From: Rivularia sp. T60_A2020_040
GTDB taxonomy: Bacteria; Cyanobacteriota; Cyanobacteriia; Cyanobacteriales; Nostocaceae
NCBI GenBank assembly: GCA_015272215.1
Contig: JACYMD010000070.1
Span: 121,111-185,110, forward strand
Length of the DNA: 64,000 nt
Reading direction: 5' to 3'
A program made the position numbers and the translations under genes. The notes under the pieces were generated by a model, which made no database searches, had not been told where the DNA came from, and worked only from the letters and a program-made list of their open reading frames with translations. How positions within the stretch are numbered: the stretch's first letter is position 1; the number at the start of each line of letters is the position of its first letter. This document shows positions 44,394-53,092 of this stretch, piece by piece.

Positions 44394-45485
44394 TCAAAAC
44401 CCTTGCATTTCGACTAATTCTATACATAAATTATTAATATGTTCTAAATCTGGTTTGTCGGGTAAAGCTGATTCTTGATAAATTCTCTCCATTTCAACTA
44501 CTAAATCTTCTGCCATTTGCATTAATTTTTCGTAGGAATATTCGCCATTAAGGATTGCTTTTAAATCTGCTGCATCACCAATTTTTCTTCTGTCTACAAT
44601 GACTTCTTGAGTACGTAATATTTCTAAGCCACTACGTAATAATCGAATGCAATGCATCCCATGTTTAAGGTCATAACCTGATAATTTTTCTGTTTCTGCT
44701 CTTTGAGGATTTCTATTTTCTTTCCATGATTGATAAGCTTGCCATTCTCTCAAGGCTACTTGATATTTCTGACTTTTTTGTAGTAACCGAATAAAGTCTT
44801 TACGGCTATTAGTAAATTGCTGAGTTTTTTCTACGGTTTCATCTGGTAAAGGATGTTGTTTTAACATTCCTTTGAAGTCGATATCCGCCGTCAATAATTT
44901 GTAAAGCTGTTCTGCTTCTTCTAAAAATTCAATTTTACCCCTAATTAAGAGATAGAGATATTCTAGAAAAGCGTTTAATTCTTCTTTTGCTAAAGGTGTT
45001 TCATTTTCTATATCAAAATCTGATGGTAATGGTTTAGATTGCGGTGGATTTAATAACCATCTACGATGGGTTTCTATTTTTTTGATTTGAGCAAAAGCAT
45101 AACCAGAATAAGTATGCTTAACTTTTTTACTCAAAAATAGCTGCCGATGATTAATTAAATGTTGTCCAACTGATGTTAAAACTGGATATTCACTTAACCA
45201 CAATAATTCTAAAACATTGGGGTTTGCTCCTGCTAATAACTGGATAACTTTTCTTAGTTCATAAATAACAGTATCTTGGCTATTATCTAAAAAAGAATGC
45301 ATTCCCGGTTCGTTCCAACCGTTATCTTTTTGCTCGATACCTTTATCAAATCCCAAATAATATTGTTTAGGGGCAATAAATACACCCCTCCAATCGTAAT
45401 CGGAATCGGGACGATTTAATCCGTAACCGTGACTTCCCGCTAAGCCTACAAATATGGTTCTCGCTTCTACTTCTATTCTTTTCAT
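44394..45485 (-). CDS. RlaP-like nucleotidyltransferase (DNA polymerase beta superfamily)
   Basis: A 363-residue protein of the predicted nucleotidyltransferase family PF10127, as I recall it. The active site is G-S-H-G-Y-G-L-N-R-P-D-S-D-Y-D (17-31), with the paired Asp ligands for metal. The C-terminal part is helical, with D-L-K-H-G-M-H-C-I-R-L-L-R, a family motif. Relatives (RlaP) are found with RNA ligases in RNA repair. No RNA ligase is adjacent here, so the target is unknown and the name is by similarity only. Confidence 0.85.
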   Translation of the reverse strand: MKRIEVEARTIFVGLAGSHGYGLNRPDSDYDWRGVFIAPKQYYLGFDKGIEQKDNGWNEPGMHSFLDNSQDTVIYELRKVIQLLAGANPNVLELLWLSEYPVLTSVGQHLINHRQLFLSKKVKHTYSGYAFAQIKKIETHRRWLLNPPQSKPLPSDFDIENETPLAKEELNAFLEYLYLLIRGKIEFLEEAEQLYKLLTADIDFKGMLKQHPLPDETVEKTQQFTNSRKDFIRLLQKSQKYQVALREWQAYQSWKENRNPQRAETEKLSGYDLKHGMHCIRLLRSGLEILRTQEVIVDRRKIGDAADLKAILNGEYSYEKLMQMAEDLVVEMERIYQESALPDKPDLEHINNLCIELVEMQGF

Positions 45486-45788
45486 ATTCGATTGCGAAAA
45501 ATAGATTTTATCAATATCAATAATCTCTCTGTTATATACGTAAAATTTATAAACGTAAAATTAAAAGTAAGAAATTTCTCCGGCGGTTGAAACCGCATCT
45601 ACACTGTCAAAATCCACCTTCCCCATCCAGATTGGGCAACCTAAAACTTGCAAAATGCGCCGTGGTAATAGTATGATTGTCTGTCAGCTATCTAATTCCT
45701 GCTCGGATCAGGTAGGCACATTCTAAAAGCTGGCTATAGCAATTAATTTAGAGCCAGCTACCTGTACGGCAACCTTAAGGATAAATAA
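45486..45788 (+). promoter_or_regulatory. Leader region of rplU, with dispersed repeat and hairpins
   Basis: The first part includes a repeat with GGCGGTTGAAACCGCATCTA (45582-45601), also present in altered form at 59174. The part next to rplU holds CCTG-CTCGGAT-CAGG and a hairpin AGCTGGCT (45728-45735) with AGCCAGCT (45752-45759). These may form a ribosomal-protein autoregulatory leader, which is an inference. Confidence 0.5.
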
Positions 45789-46184
45789 ATGAGTTACGCA
45801 ATTATTGAAACTGGCGGAAAACAATTAAAAGTTGAGCCAGGTCGTTTTTACGATATTGAATTACTGCACAACGAACCGGACGACAAAGTTACTATAGATG
45901 CAGTTTTCTTCGTGCATCACGAGGGTGAAATTACTGTAGGACAACCTCTGGTGTCGGGAGCAACAGTAGAAGGAACGGTGATGCGGCACTATAGAGGTCG
46001 CAAAGTCTTGGTATACAAGATGAAGCCGAAAAAGAAAACCCGCAAAAAACGAGGTCATCGTCAAGAAATCACTCGTTTGATGATTGATTCTATTAGTATG
46101 AATGGTACGGCGATCGCCATTGCTGAAACTGTTGCTGAAGAATTACCCGTGCAAGCCGTAACTGCCGAAGTTGTTGCAGAATAG
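45789..46184 (+). CDS. rplU: 50S ribosomal protein L21
   Basis: A 131-residue ribosomal protein of the large subunit that contacts 23S rRNA. It begins [12 protein letters not shown], has [10 protein letters not shown] and the basic stretch [17 protein letters not shown]-terminal acidic/Ala-Val extension goes beyond the core of about 105 residues, as in other cyanobacteria. It is followed by rpmA 115 bp later, the usual rplU-rpmA order. Confidence 0.97.
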   Translation: MSYAIIETGGKQLKVEPGRFYDIELLHNEPDDKVTIDAVFFVHHEGEITVGQPLVSGATVEGTVMRHYRGRKVLVYKMKPKKKTRKKRGHRQEITRLMIDSISMNGTAIAIAETVAEELPVQAVTAEVVAE

Positions 46185-46187
46185 GAC

Positions 46188-46265
46188 ATAGGGTATCAGG
46201 AGACAAGGAGACAAGGAGATAGGCAGAAATTAACTTCAACTGTCAACTGTCAACTGTCAACTCCT
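46188..46265. repeat. Tandem heptamers between rplU and rpmA
   Basis: GAGACAAGGAGACAAGGAGA and then CAACTGT units fill the spacer between the two ribosomal genes. Confidence 0.8.
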
Positions 46266-46298
46266 AACTTTAATACTAAATATCAAAGGGAGAAAATT

Positions 46299-46586
46299 AT
46301 GGCTCATAAGAAGGGAACTGGTAGTACTCGTAACGGACGCGACTCTAATGCTCAGCGTCTTGGTGTAAAACGCTATGGTAGTGAAACCGTTCGCGCTGGA
46401 AATATTTTGGTGCGTCAACGCGGTACAAAATATCACCCCGGTAACAATGTCGGTATCGGTAAAGATGATACTTTGTTTGCTTTAATTGACGGTGTTGTCG
46501 CTTTTGAAAGAAAAGGTAAAAGCCGTCAGAAAGTTAGCGTTTATGCAAGTGCGGCTCAGCCTGAGATGGCAACTGCTGCTTCTTAA
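46299..46586 (+). CDS. rpmA: 50S ribosomal protein L27
   Basis: A 95-residue large-subunit protein whose N-terminal tail reaches the peptidyl-transferase centre. It begins [16 protein letters not shown] and has [10 protein letters not shown] and G-V-V-A-F-E-R-K-G. There is no cleavable extra N-terminus of the Firmicutes type. AAAGGGAG precedes the ATG. The pair rplU-rpmA is conserved widely, but here tandem repeats have expanded the spacer. Confidence 0.97.
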   Translation: MAHKKGTGSTRNGRDSNAQRLGVKRYGSETVRAGNILVRQRGTKYHPGNNVGIGKDDTLFALIDGVVAFERKGKSRQKVSVYASAAQPEMATAAS

Positions 46587-46638
46587 GTCCGATTTGGATT
46601 TAATTAAATATATTAAATATATTCCTAAATATATTTCT

Positions 46639-46668
46639 AGGACGGGTGTTTCGCTCGTCTTATTTTTT
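46639..46668 (+). terminator. rplU-rpmA terminator
   Basis: AGGACGGGT pairs with GCTCGTCTT (with wobble pairs) around GTTTC, followed by ATTTTTTG. Confidence 0.8.
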
Positions 46669-46754
46669 GTATTTAACTGGATTTAAAAACTCTAATTCGA
46701 CTACGGATTAAAAGAGATTTCACGGATTTCACGGATTTAATTACCAATTACCAA

Positions 46755-47201
46755 TTACCCATTACCAATTAATAAACTCAATTGATGCAAAAAGAAACCT
46801 AACATCAAACCTGCTATTGAAAACGCCGAAGTCAAGCAGAAAGCTTGTATTTGTTTAAATCTGGCTATTTGTAAATCTAATCTGACTAAAAGGGTTGCAC
46901 TAAACATTAGCAGGATATTCAGAAAAATTCGGAAGCGGGCAAAAATAAGAAAGAATAGAAAAGCACCTAAAACAGCTAACCCAAAATTTTTCAGCTTTGT
47001 GTTAAATAAAAACCGAAAATATTTGGTAGTTTTTGACCAAGGAGTAGTTAAGGCTGCAATTAAAAATAACCCACCAATTATAATTATTAACCATAGGAAT
47101 ATTGGCAGTTTTTCTTGAGATAATATCCACCCAAATACACTGTAAGTCAGTAGTACAAGTCCGAGAGAAAGCCAAGGAAGTCTTTGAATAATAGACATCA
47201 T
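46755..47201 (-). CDS. Hypothetical membrane protein, 148 aa
   Basis: An unrecognised protein with four predicted membrane helices: L-G-L-V-L-L-T-Y-S-V-F-G-W, F-L-W-L-I-I-I-I-G-G-L-F-L-I-A-A, L-G-A-F-L-F-F-L-I-F and A-F-S-I-A-G-L-M-L-G-F-F-L. It is basic between helices 2 and 3 (K-T-T-K-Y-F-R). It is probably a cyanobacterial inner- or thylakoid-membrane protein. The function is unknown. Confidence 0.72.
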   Translation of the reverse strand: MMSIIQRLPWLSLGLVLLTYSVFGWILSQEKLPIFLWLIIIIGGLFLIAALTTPWSKTTKYFRFLFNTKLKNFGLAVLGAFLFFLIFARFRIFLNILLMFSATLLVRLDLQIARFKQIQAFCLTSAFSIAGLMLGFFLHQLSLLIGNG

Positions 47202-47598
47202 AACTATGTCAGGTGAATTACCAATTTAATTTTTAACTATCTACAAAATATCTACCAAATATCTACAAAATATCTATATATTTGTCCATGGAGAGAAATG
47301 GTAAATTTATATCTGATATATTGCAGTATCAATCGAGTATCTCACTGAGGTCAGGCGTAGCCATTAATACATTTGGCTCCATGCAAGACAATTTATTTTA
47401 CTTCAGATTTTGGCTGTGATGCCGTAAACTATAACTCTATGTTTGACATTGAAGCGAGAACGGGAACCTGATGATATTTAATTAAAGGATAGAGCAGGAC
47501 TTTATAACAAATTGCTTAAATGCTTAAATATGTTCTTAAACATTTGTAAACTAATATCAGCTAGGTTGCGGCTTATCATATATTGTTAAGGGATTACC
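47202..47598. other. Divergent region upstream of cruF
   Basis: It contains direct repeats of TACAAAATATCTA near 47240-47275. No RNA gene or ORF is supported. It probably carries the cruF promoter. Confidence 0.45.
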
Positions 47599-48513
47599 AT
47601 GAGAGAATCTGTGATTGCAGAGCGGATCTGCCTTATAAGTCATGTTTTGGCGAAGGTTTTTGGACTGATAGGTATTATGTTGGTCATACCTAACGCCAAA
47701 ATGATTTTGAGTTTTGGAAATGTCGGAGAAACAGCCATGCAGTTGAGTATGGCTAATGGTGGTGTGGTAGATATTATTTTTGGAATCATCGCCGTTTCAA
47801 TTTATGCGTGTCGGGTATTAGGATGGCGTAGTTGGCTGGGTTTTCTAGTGCCTTCTGTTTTGATATCTGTTGGTAGCGAATTACTAGGAACTAGTACTGG
47901 CTTTCCTTTCGGTGATTACAGTTATCTAAGCGGTTTGGGTTATAAAATTGGAGGATTGGTTCCGTTTACGATACCTTTATCTTGGTTTTATGTGGGTTTA
48001 TCAGCTTACTTAATTGCTCGGAGCGGTTTAAAGGTAGCAGAAAAGCCAAGCTTGATGCGTCATATTGCGGCGATCGCTATTGGTGCTTTATTGTTCACTA
48101 GTTGGGATTTTGCTCTTGAACCAGCGATGAGTCAAACTGCTTTTCCTTTTTGGTATTGGGAAACTCCGGGAGCTTTCTTTGGAACACCTTACCAAAATTA
48201 TCTTGGTTGGTTTGGTACTAGCGCATTGTTTATGAGTGTCGCGGCTTTGATATGGGGAAATACACCCATTAAATTATGGCGATCGCAATTAGTTTTACCT
48301 CTAATTGTTTACCTAAGTAATTTTACTTTTGCAGCGGGATTAAGTTTGGGAGATGGTTTCATCGTCCCAGTTTCTTTGGGTTTAATTTTGGGTGTTGTTC
48401 CTGCTGTAAGTTTATGGTTGAGAAGTTCTACCACACCAACATCTTATGTTGATGGAGTGGAAAATACAGCTTCAGAGGTTGCGGTAGCTTCACTCAAAGT
48501 TGCTGTGAAGTAA
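47599..48513 (+). CDS. cruF: Carotenoid 1',2'-hydratase CruF
   Basis: A membrane protein of 304 residues with about seven helices that adds water to the psi-end of gamma-carotene (1'-hydroxylation) on the way to myxol glycosides. Family segments are G-T-S-T-G-F-P-F-G-D-Y-S-Y, W-F-Y-V-G-L-S, W-D-F-A-L-E-P-A-M and F-P-F-W-Y-W-E-T-P-G-A-F-F-G-T-P-Y-Q-N-Y-L-G-W-F. The adjacent cruG gene, 22 bp downstream, supports the assignment, since the two usually lie together in cyanobacteria. Confidence 0.94.
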   Translation: MRESVIAERICLISHVLAKVFGLIGIMLVIPNAKMILSFGNVGETAMQLSMANGGVVDIIFGIIAVSIYACRVLGWRSWLGFLVPSVLISVGSELLGTSTGFPFGDYSYLSGLGYKIGGLVPFTIPLSWFYVGLSAYLIARSGLKVAEKPSLMRHIAAIAIGALLFTSWDFALEPAMSQTAFPFWYWETPGAFFGTPYQNYLGWFGTSALFMSVAALIWGNTPIKLWRSQLVLPLIVYLSNFTFAAGLSLGDGFIVPVSLGLILGVVPAVSLWLRSSTTPTSYVDGVENTASEVAVASLKVAVK

Positions 48514-48535
48514 CGATAAAATACAGTGGTCAATA

Positions 48536-49735
48536 ATGCAGGAGCTTCTAAGCGGCATCTCGCTTTTAATTTTACTGATTCAGGTACCAGCAGTTTTAAT
48601 TTTGCTGTCGCGTCTACTCAAGGGACCTTTTCGTCAATCTCCGATTCAACCCGAAAGTCCCACTCCGGAACTTTTGGGGACTGTTAGCGTAGTCGTTCCG
48701 ACTCTTAACGAAGTAGAACGTATTACTCCTTTACTAACTGGTTTAAGCAGACAAAGCTATGAAGTCAGGGAAATCATCGTTGTAGATAGCAATTCTCAAG
48801 ATGGTACCCGCGACTTGGTAAAAGCAACTATTGAGAAAGACCCCCGGTTTCGTTTGATCACTGACGACGCGCTACCATCAGACTGGGTAGGTCGTCCTTG
48901 GGCTTTACACAATGGCTTTTTACATACTTCTGCGACTAGTGAATGGTTTCTGGGAATGGATGCGGATACTCAACCTCATCCCGGCTTAGTAGCTGGTTTA
49001 GTTAAAGCTGCTTCTGCGGGAGATTACGATTTAATTTCCCTGTCTCCCAGATTCATTCTCAAATATCCCGGTGAATCTTTACTCCAACCGGCGTTGTTAA
49101 TAACGCTACTTTATAGGTTTAATCCTGCTGGTGTAAATACGCAAGCCTCAGAACGGGTAATGGCTAATGGGCAATGTTTTCTCTGTCGTCGTGCAGTTTT
49201 AGAAAAAGTAAACGGTTATACCAGTGCTAAGAGTTCATTTTGCGATGATGTGACTTTAGCAAGACAGATTGCAGCTTCAGGGTTTAAAGTCGGCTTCTTG
49301 GATGGAGCGAAAGTGTTGAAAGTACGGATGTATGAAGGAGCAGCAGAAACCTGGAAAGAATGGGGAAGAAGCCTTGATCTCAAAGATGCATCCTCACGCG
49401 CTCAAATTTGGGGAGACTTGTGGTTACTTGCCGCAGTGCAAGGCTTACCTTTAATAATTGTCCCTTTGCTATTATTTCTTTCTCCCCATCTCCCCATCTC
49501 CCCTTCCCCCCATCCCTTCTCATCTCCTCCTCTGCTTCTGCTATGGTTGAACCTATTTTTACTAGTAATCCGCTTCTTGATGCTGTTTGCGATCGCACCC
49601 TCCTACGATTTTAGTCAAACCAAAGGGGGCTGGTTATTTTGGCTTTCACCAATCGCAGACCCCTTAGCAGTTTTACGGATTTTTCTCTCAGCCTTCAGCA
49701 CCCCGCGACAGTGGCGGGGACGGGAGTATGGTTGA
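48536..49735 (+). CDS. cruG: 2'-O-glycosyltransferase CruG
   Basis: A GT2 glycosyltransferase of 399 residues that attaches a sugar to the 2'-hydroxyl of myxol-type carotenoids at the membrane. An N-terminal helix precedes V-S-V-V-V-P-T-L-N-E, and I-I-V-V-D-S-N-S-Q-D-G-T and M-D-A-D-T-Q form the donor and metal sites; C-D-D-V-T-L-A-R-Q follows. The C-terminus has membrane helices. Between two of them, residues about 313-333 (S-P-H-L-P-I-S-P-S-P-H) are encoded by a tandem CCCCATCT-like repeat, an insertion that is unlikely in other CruG proteins. It forms an operon with cruF. Confidence 0.92.
   Translation: MQELLSGISLLILLIQVPAVLILLSRLLKGPFRQSPIQPESPTPELLGTVSVVVPTLNEVERITPLLTGLSRQSYEVREIIVVDSNSQDGTRDLVKATIEKDPRFRLITDDALPSDWVGRPWALHNGFLHTSATSEWFLGMDADTQPHPGLVAGLVKAASAGDYDLISLSPRFILKYPGESLLQPALLITLLYRFNPAGVNTQASERVMANGQCFLCRRAVLEKVNGYTSAKSSFCDDVTLARQIAASGFKVGFLDGAKVLKVRMYEGAAETWKEWGRSLDLKDASSRAQIWGDLWLLAAVQGLPLIIVPLLLFLSPHLPISPSPHPFSSPPLLLLWLNLFLLVIRFLMLFAIAPSYDFSQTKGGWLFWLSPIADPLAVLRIFLSAFSTPRQWRGREYG
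49481..49530. repeat. Tandem CTCCCCAT repeat inside the cruG coding region
   Basis: TCTCCCCATCTCCCCATCTC and further CCCCATCCC and TCTCATCTCC units are translated as S-P-H-L-P-I-S-P-S-P-H-P. The composition is like intergenic repeats elsewhere in the window. Confidence 0.75.
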
Positions 49736-49739
49736 GGAA

Positions 49740-49890
49740 GGGACAAGGAGATAAGGGGATAAGGGGACAAGGGGACAAGGGGACAAGGAGAATAAAATAA
49801 ATAAGAACTGCCAATTCTAAACTCCGGTGGTACTAACTCCTAACTCTAAACTCTAAACTCTAAACTCCGGTGGTACTAACTCCTAACTTT
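49740..49890. repeat. Mixed tandem heptamers after cruG
   Basis: AGGGGACAAGGGGACAAGG, then CTCTAAACTCTAAACTC, and twice CTCCGGTGGTACTAACTCC. The last block also occurs in the opposite orientation near 61990. Confidence 0.8.
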
Positions 49891-49893
49891 CAT

Positions 49894-50814
49894 TTACTCT
49901 CCTTCTTCGGTTTCTAATTGATCGGCACGTTCGAGTTCCCAAAGAATTTGATTACCTTCGCGACGTACCCGTGAAACTATCCAGTTTCTCCACCGCCACT
50001 GATCTCCACGACTAGTAACAGCGCTAGCGTGGACATTCATTAAGTCCGCGAGTTCGGAACTCGTGATTAAGTAACCTTTTTCGGCTATTTCGTCAGCAAT
50101 GCGAAGAGTTTCGACTAAACTGCGGAGTTGCGAAACTCTTGTTTCGCGTGGTAATTCTTCATTTGACAAGGTAGCAGAAGCGCTAGATGATTCCATAGTA
50201 TTCGTATTGTTTGTTTCCGACTCAAGAGTACTATTATGTATCTTTTTGTTAATGAGTGTGGGCGTGATTTGTGAGTTAAGTGTAGATGATACCTCAACTT
50301 GGGCTTTTTCTTTTAAATATACATCACTAATATTTATGTCCACCATTTGTTGAAGTGATGGTATTTTCCCTGAAGCAAAACTACGGGCGATTGTATCACA
50401 ACGTTCGTTACCGATATTACCAGCGTGACCGCGAACGTGTTGCCATTTAATTTGTTGATTGTTGAGATTATCAAGAGTTTCTAATAAATCTTGGTTGAGT
50501 ACGGGTTTTCCGTCGGATTTTTTCCAACCTTTGCGTTTCCATCCCTTTACCCACTTCGTCACGCAATTAATTAGATACTCGCTGTCAGTATAAAGGGTGA
50601 TGGGTTTGCTTTGTCCGGAAGACTCCAGAAATTCCAAAGCGGCGATCGCGGCTTGCATTTCCATTCTATTGTTTGTGGTTTTTGTCGTTCCATCGCCGAT
50701 TTCATGGACTGAACCATCATCGAAGTAAACAACAACACCCCAACCACCGGGTCCTGGATTGCCGGTACAAGCGCCATCAGTATATATACTTTGAATTGTA
50801 GGCTGAAAAGACAT
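49894..50814 (-). CDS. rnhA: Ribonuclease HI with C-terminal extension
   Basis: It degrades the RNA of RNA-DNA hybrids. The catalytic residues are in place: Asp13 in Y-T-D-G-A-C-T-G-N-P-G, Glu52 in N-N-R-M-E-M-Q-A, Asp77 in Y-T-D-S-E-Y, His130 in R-G-H-A-G-N and Asp140. The enzyme core ends near residue 145, close to the usual length. A further 160 residues follow: a Ser/Thr/Asn-rich linker (about 175-230), then a compact domain with L-I-T-S-S-E-L-A-D-L-M-N-V that looks like a helix-turn-helix or winged-helix nucleic-acid-binding module. Total 306 residues. Confidence 0.93.
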   Translation of the reverse strand: MSFQPTIQSIYTDGACTGNPGPGGWGVVVYFDDGSVHEIGDGTTKTTNNRMEMQAAIAALEFLESSGQSKPITLYTDSEYLINCVTKWVKGWKRKGWKKSDGKPVLNQDLLETLDNLNNQQIKWQHVRGHAGNIGNERCDTIARSFASGKIPSLQQMVDINISDVYLKEKAQVEVSSTLNSQITPTLINKKIHNSTLESETNNTNTMESSSASATLSNEELPRETRVSQLRSLVETLRIADEIAEKGYLITSSELADLMNVHASAVTSRGDQWRWRNWIVSRVRREGNQILWELERADQLETEEGE

Positions 50815-50959
50815 AGTTAATATTTTAACTCGTGCAAGTACGAAGACATAATTACGACATGGTTAATAATGTTGTAGTAAGTATCCGTCGCTGCATAGAG
50901 TAAAAAGCCTCAAATTGCAACGAGTAATAAACGTTATCACGTAATGGTGCGAGGTTGTA

Positions 50960-51040
50960 ACAATAAAATAATTTTTAATTATTTATTAATTATTTATTAA
51001 TTATTTATTAATTATTTATTTAATTATTAATTAATTAATT
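50960..51040. repeat. 11-bp tandem repeat TAATTATTTAT
   Basis: Four units in tandem followed by ATTAATTAATTAATT. It is an AT-only stretch upstream of the minus-strand rnhA gene. Confidence 0.8.
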
Positions 51041-51094
51041 GACAGTCGATAGTTCTTATTTATTTCCCAAAAATCCACTGTCAACTGTCCACTG

Positions 51095-51568
51095 TCAACT
51101 GTCAACTGTCAACTCTCCCCTATTTACTACTTCTTGGATAAATTGTTGCCAAACTTGATTAGGAATCCAGATTTTGTGTAAATCCTGTTTCGCTGTTTGA
51201 TCATCCATACCTTCTATACAGCGACGATAAAGGTATATGAAAGCAGAAACACGTTTATTTGCCACACAATGAACAAAGACTTTTTGAGCGGCGTTTATTT
51301 TGATTATTTGAATAAAATCTTGGAAATTTTCCTGCTTCGGATTTTCCCAAATTACGGGTATATGAATGTACTGCATCCCCTGAGCTTCCACGATGTCTTG
51401 TTCGTGGGGTAAAGCGGCAGAGGAATCTTTGAATGCAAGGTTTACAACAACTTGATATCCTGCTTGTTTTATATGAGAAAAATCTTCTAGAGATGGCTGT
51501 CCTGCTGTAGCAATTTTATCTGAAATTTTTAAGTAATTGTAAATATTTTCTAGACAATTATGAGACAT
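51095..51568 (-). CDS. DSP/DUF442-like phosphatase
   Basis: A 157-residue protein of the cysteine-phosphatase superfamily. It begins with Y-L-K-I-S-D-K-I-A-T-A-G-Q-P and has V-V-N-L-A-F-K-D-S. The active-site loop is F-V-H-C-V-A-N-K-R-V-S-A-F with Cys101 and Arg106, spaced C-x4-R as in the DUF442 (beta-lactamase hydrolase-like) branch rather than C-x5-R as in true tyrosine phosphatases. Its substrate is unknown. The stop codon lies inside a CAACTGT tandem repeat. Confidence 0.82.
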   Translation of the reverse strand: MSHNCLENIYNYLKISDKIATAGQPSLEDFSHIKQAGYQVVVNLAFKDSSAALPHEQDIVEAQGMQYIHIPVIWENPKQENFQDFIQIIKINAAQKVFVHCVANKRVSAFIYLYRRCIEGMDDQTAKQDLHKIWIPNQVWQQFIQEVVNRGELTVDS

Positions 51569-51699
51569 TTTTATTTATGATTAACCGATGGGCGAATATT
51601 TTGCAATAAATTATAAGTTTGCAACACGATTAATCTTTTAGGGGAGAGTAATAAAACCTATAATGGCAAATTGGCAGTAATTCATAAATTTATAACTCG

Positions 51700-51990
51700 T
51701 CATTCAACCGAATAATAATGTTCTACCACGGGAAACGGGTCGTAAAAATGATGTAAAAGTTGTTTCCATTGTTGATATGCTTGGGATTGTCGAAACCCGA
51801 TAGTATGAGCTTCTAGAGTTTCCCAACGTACCAGGAGAATATAACGATTTGGAACTTCCACACATTTTTGTAATTCGTGGGATATGTAACCAGATATTGA
51901 GGAGATAATTTCTGATGCGTGTTTAAATGCTGCTTCAAATTCTTCACACATTTCTTTTTTAACGTTTAAGATTGCAACTTCGAGAATCAT
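51700..51990 (-). CDS. Antibiotic biosynthesis monooxygenase (ABM) domain protein
   Basis: A 96-residue ferredoxin-like fold protein. It begins M-I-L-E-V-A-I-L-N-V-K-K, with E-F-E-A-A-F-K-H-A, G-Y-I-S-H-E-L, Y-I-L-L-V-R-W-E-T-L and a His pair near the end (L-L-H-H-F-Y). The domain is found in small heme-degrading or quinol monooxygenases. An upstream ATG at 52071 would add 27 residues, but these come from a repeat-like ATTCCCTGTT region, so I use the ATG at 51990. The substrate is unknown. Confidence 0.8.
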   Translation of the reverse strand: MILEVAILNVKKEMCEEFEAAFKHASEIISSISGYISHELQKCVEVPNRYILLVRWETLEAHTIGFRQSQAYQQWKQLLHHFYDPFPVVEHYYSVE

Positions 51991-52338
51991 TTGCTGATTT
52001 ATATTATCTTCGGTTAAATACTTATGATAAAGGGAGTACGAAACAGGGAACAGGGAATAATAATTAATCATTCGGACTTCATGTCACAAGTCATGTCACA
52101 AATAACAAAATTAGCTATTGGTAATTCCACCGATATCGAACACTTAGTAATTAAAAATGCGGGGTGTCGCACCACATCCTTGATAATTACCCGATGAGTA
52201 TACTTAGGTAGTCGAGGTAAAACAGTAATTCAATTTACTCTTACATATCATCCTTAAGCCGGAGTGCATTGGGTGATTGTACTGATAAATTGAATATATT
52301 GTTGAATAAGTTAACTAAAAGGAAACTTGGATTAGCAA

Positions 52339-52827
52339 ATGATAGGCTTGATTGATTCTCAGAATGCGGCGACAAATGATACGGCGGTTGTCCAAAGATT
52401 GGCAAGAGCGATTATGCTTTCTAATGGAGAGTTTTCCCTGCTGTTAGCGTGCTGCAATTCTGTGGACAAACAAGAACAAGTTTTGAGTCTTTTAAAAGAG
52501 TTTTCAACGGCAGATATTAAGGAAATTGTTTTGTCACCCAAGGTAGAAACTCTTTACACAAATATTGTTTCGGCTTTAGGTTCTGCTCAACCTGATGCTT
52601 TGGTAGTCAGGGGTTTGGAGTCTGTAGAAGCGATTAATGAACTGATTATTTCTACTAATTTAATGCGAGATGAATTTGCGAAACAGTTTAAGTTTCCCTT
52701 GGTATTGTTCGTAAATGAAGAAATTTTACGCAAGTTGATTTGGTTGGCACCGGATTTGAAAGATTGGGCTGCTAGTACTTTAAGATTTCAGGCTTCTTCT
52801 CAAAGAAATTTTCTCAACTGTTGGTAG
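52339..52827 (+). CDS. Short cyanobacterial protein resembling the N-terminus of large NTPase/TPR proteins
   Basis: A 162-residue protein. Its segments F-S-L-L-L-A-C-C-N-S, P-D-A-L-V-V-R-G-L-E-S-V, F-P-L-V-L-F-V-N-E-E and L-A-P-D-L-K-D-W-A-A-S-T-L-R-F recall, from memory, the N-terminal region of much longer cyanobacterial proteins that continue with ATPase or TPR domains. Here it stops soon after this region. It could be a truncated relative or an independent small protein. AGGAAAC precedes the ATG at a loose spacing. Confidence 0.72.
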   Translation: MIGLIDSQNAATNDTAVVQRLARAIMLSNGEFSLLLACCNSVDKQEQVLSLLKEFSTADIKEIVLSPKVETLYTNIVSALGSAQPDALVVRGLESVEAINELIISTNLMRDEFAKQFKFPLVLFVNEEILRKLIWLAPDLKDWAASTLRFQASSQRNFLNCW

Positions 52828-52872
52828 AGTCGTGGAAACAGTAAATAGATTTTGAGAAAATTGAATAATTAC

Positions 52873-52937
52873 AGAAGTCGGGTTTTTATGAGTGTAAAAG
52901 TGGTGTAAGTAATATTAATCGTAAAAACGCAACTTCT
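52873..52937. repeat. Hairpin repeat family AGAAGTCGGG, copy 3
   Basis: AGAAGTCGGGTTTTTA is paired with a decayed right arm TAAAAACGCAACTTCT. The central sequence differs more from the other two copies. Confidence 0.7.
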
Positions 52938-53092
52938 TACCCTAGCTTATAAATTGTTCCTAGCATTGCGCTTTATTCCTTCAACTTTAAAACAAGGATA
53001 AAGCGCTTTTATTTTGATAATAACATTGGCAGACAAACAAACTTAATCCTTGATTTCTCTGACTTTCTATAGTTGAGGGAGACGAATCTAGA

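Noticed and set aside
52081..52197. 38-codon ORF between the ABM gene and the 162-aa gene
   Set aside because: No ribosome binding site; starts at a duplicated ATGTCACAA; not recognised.
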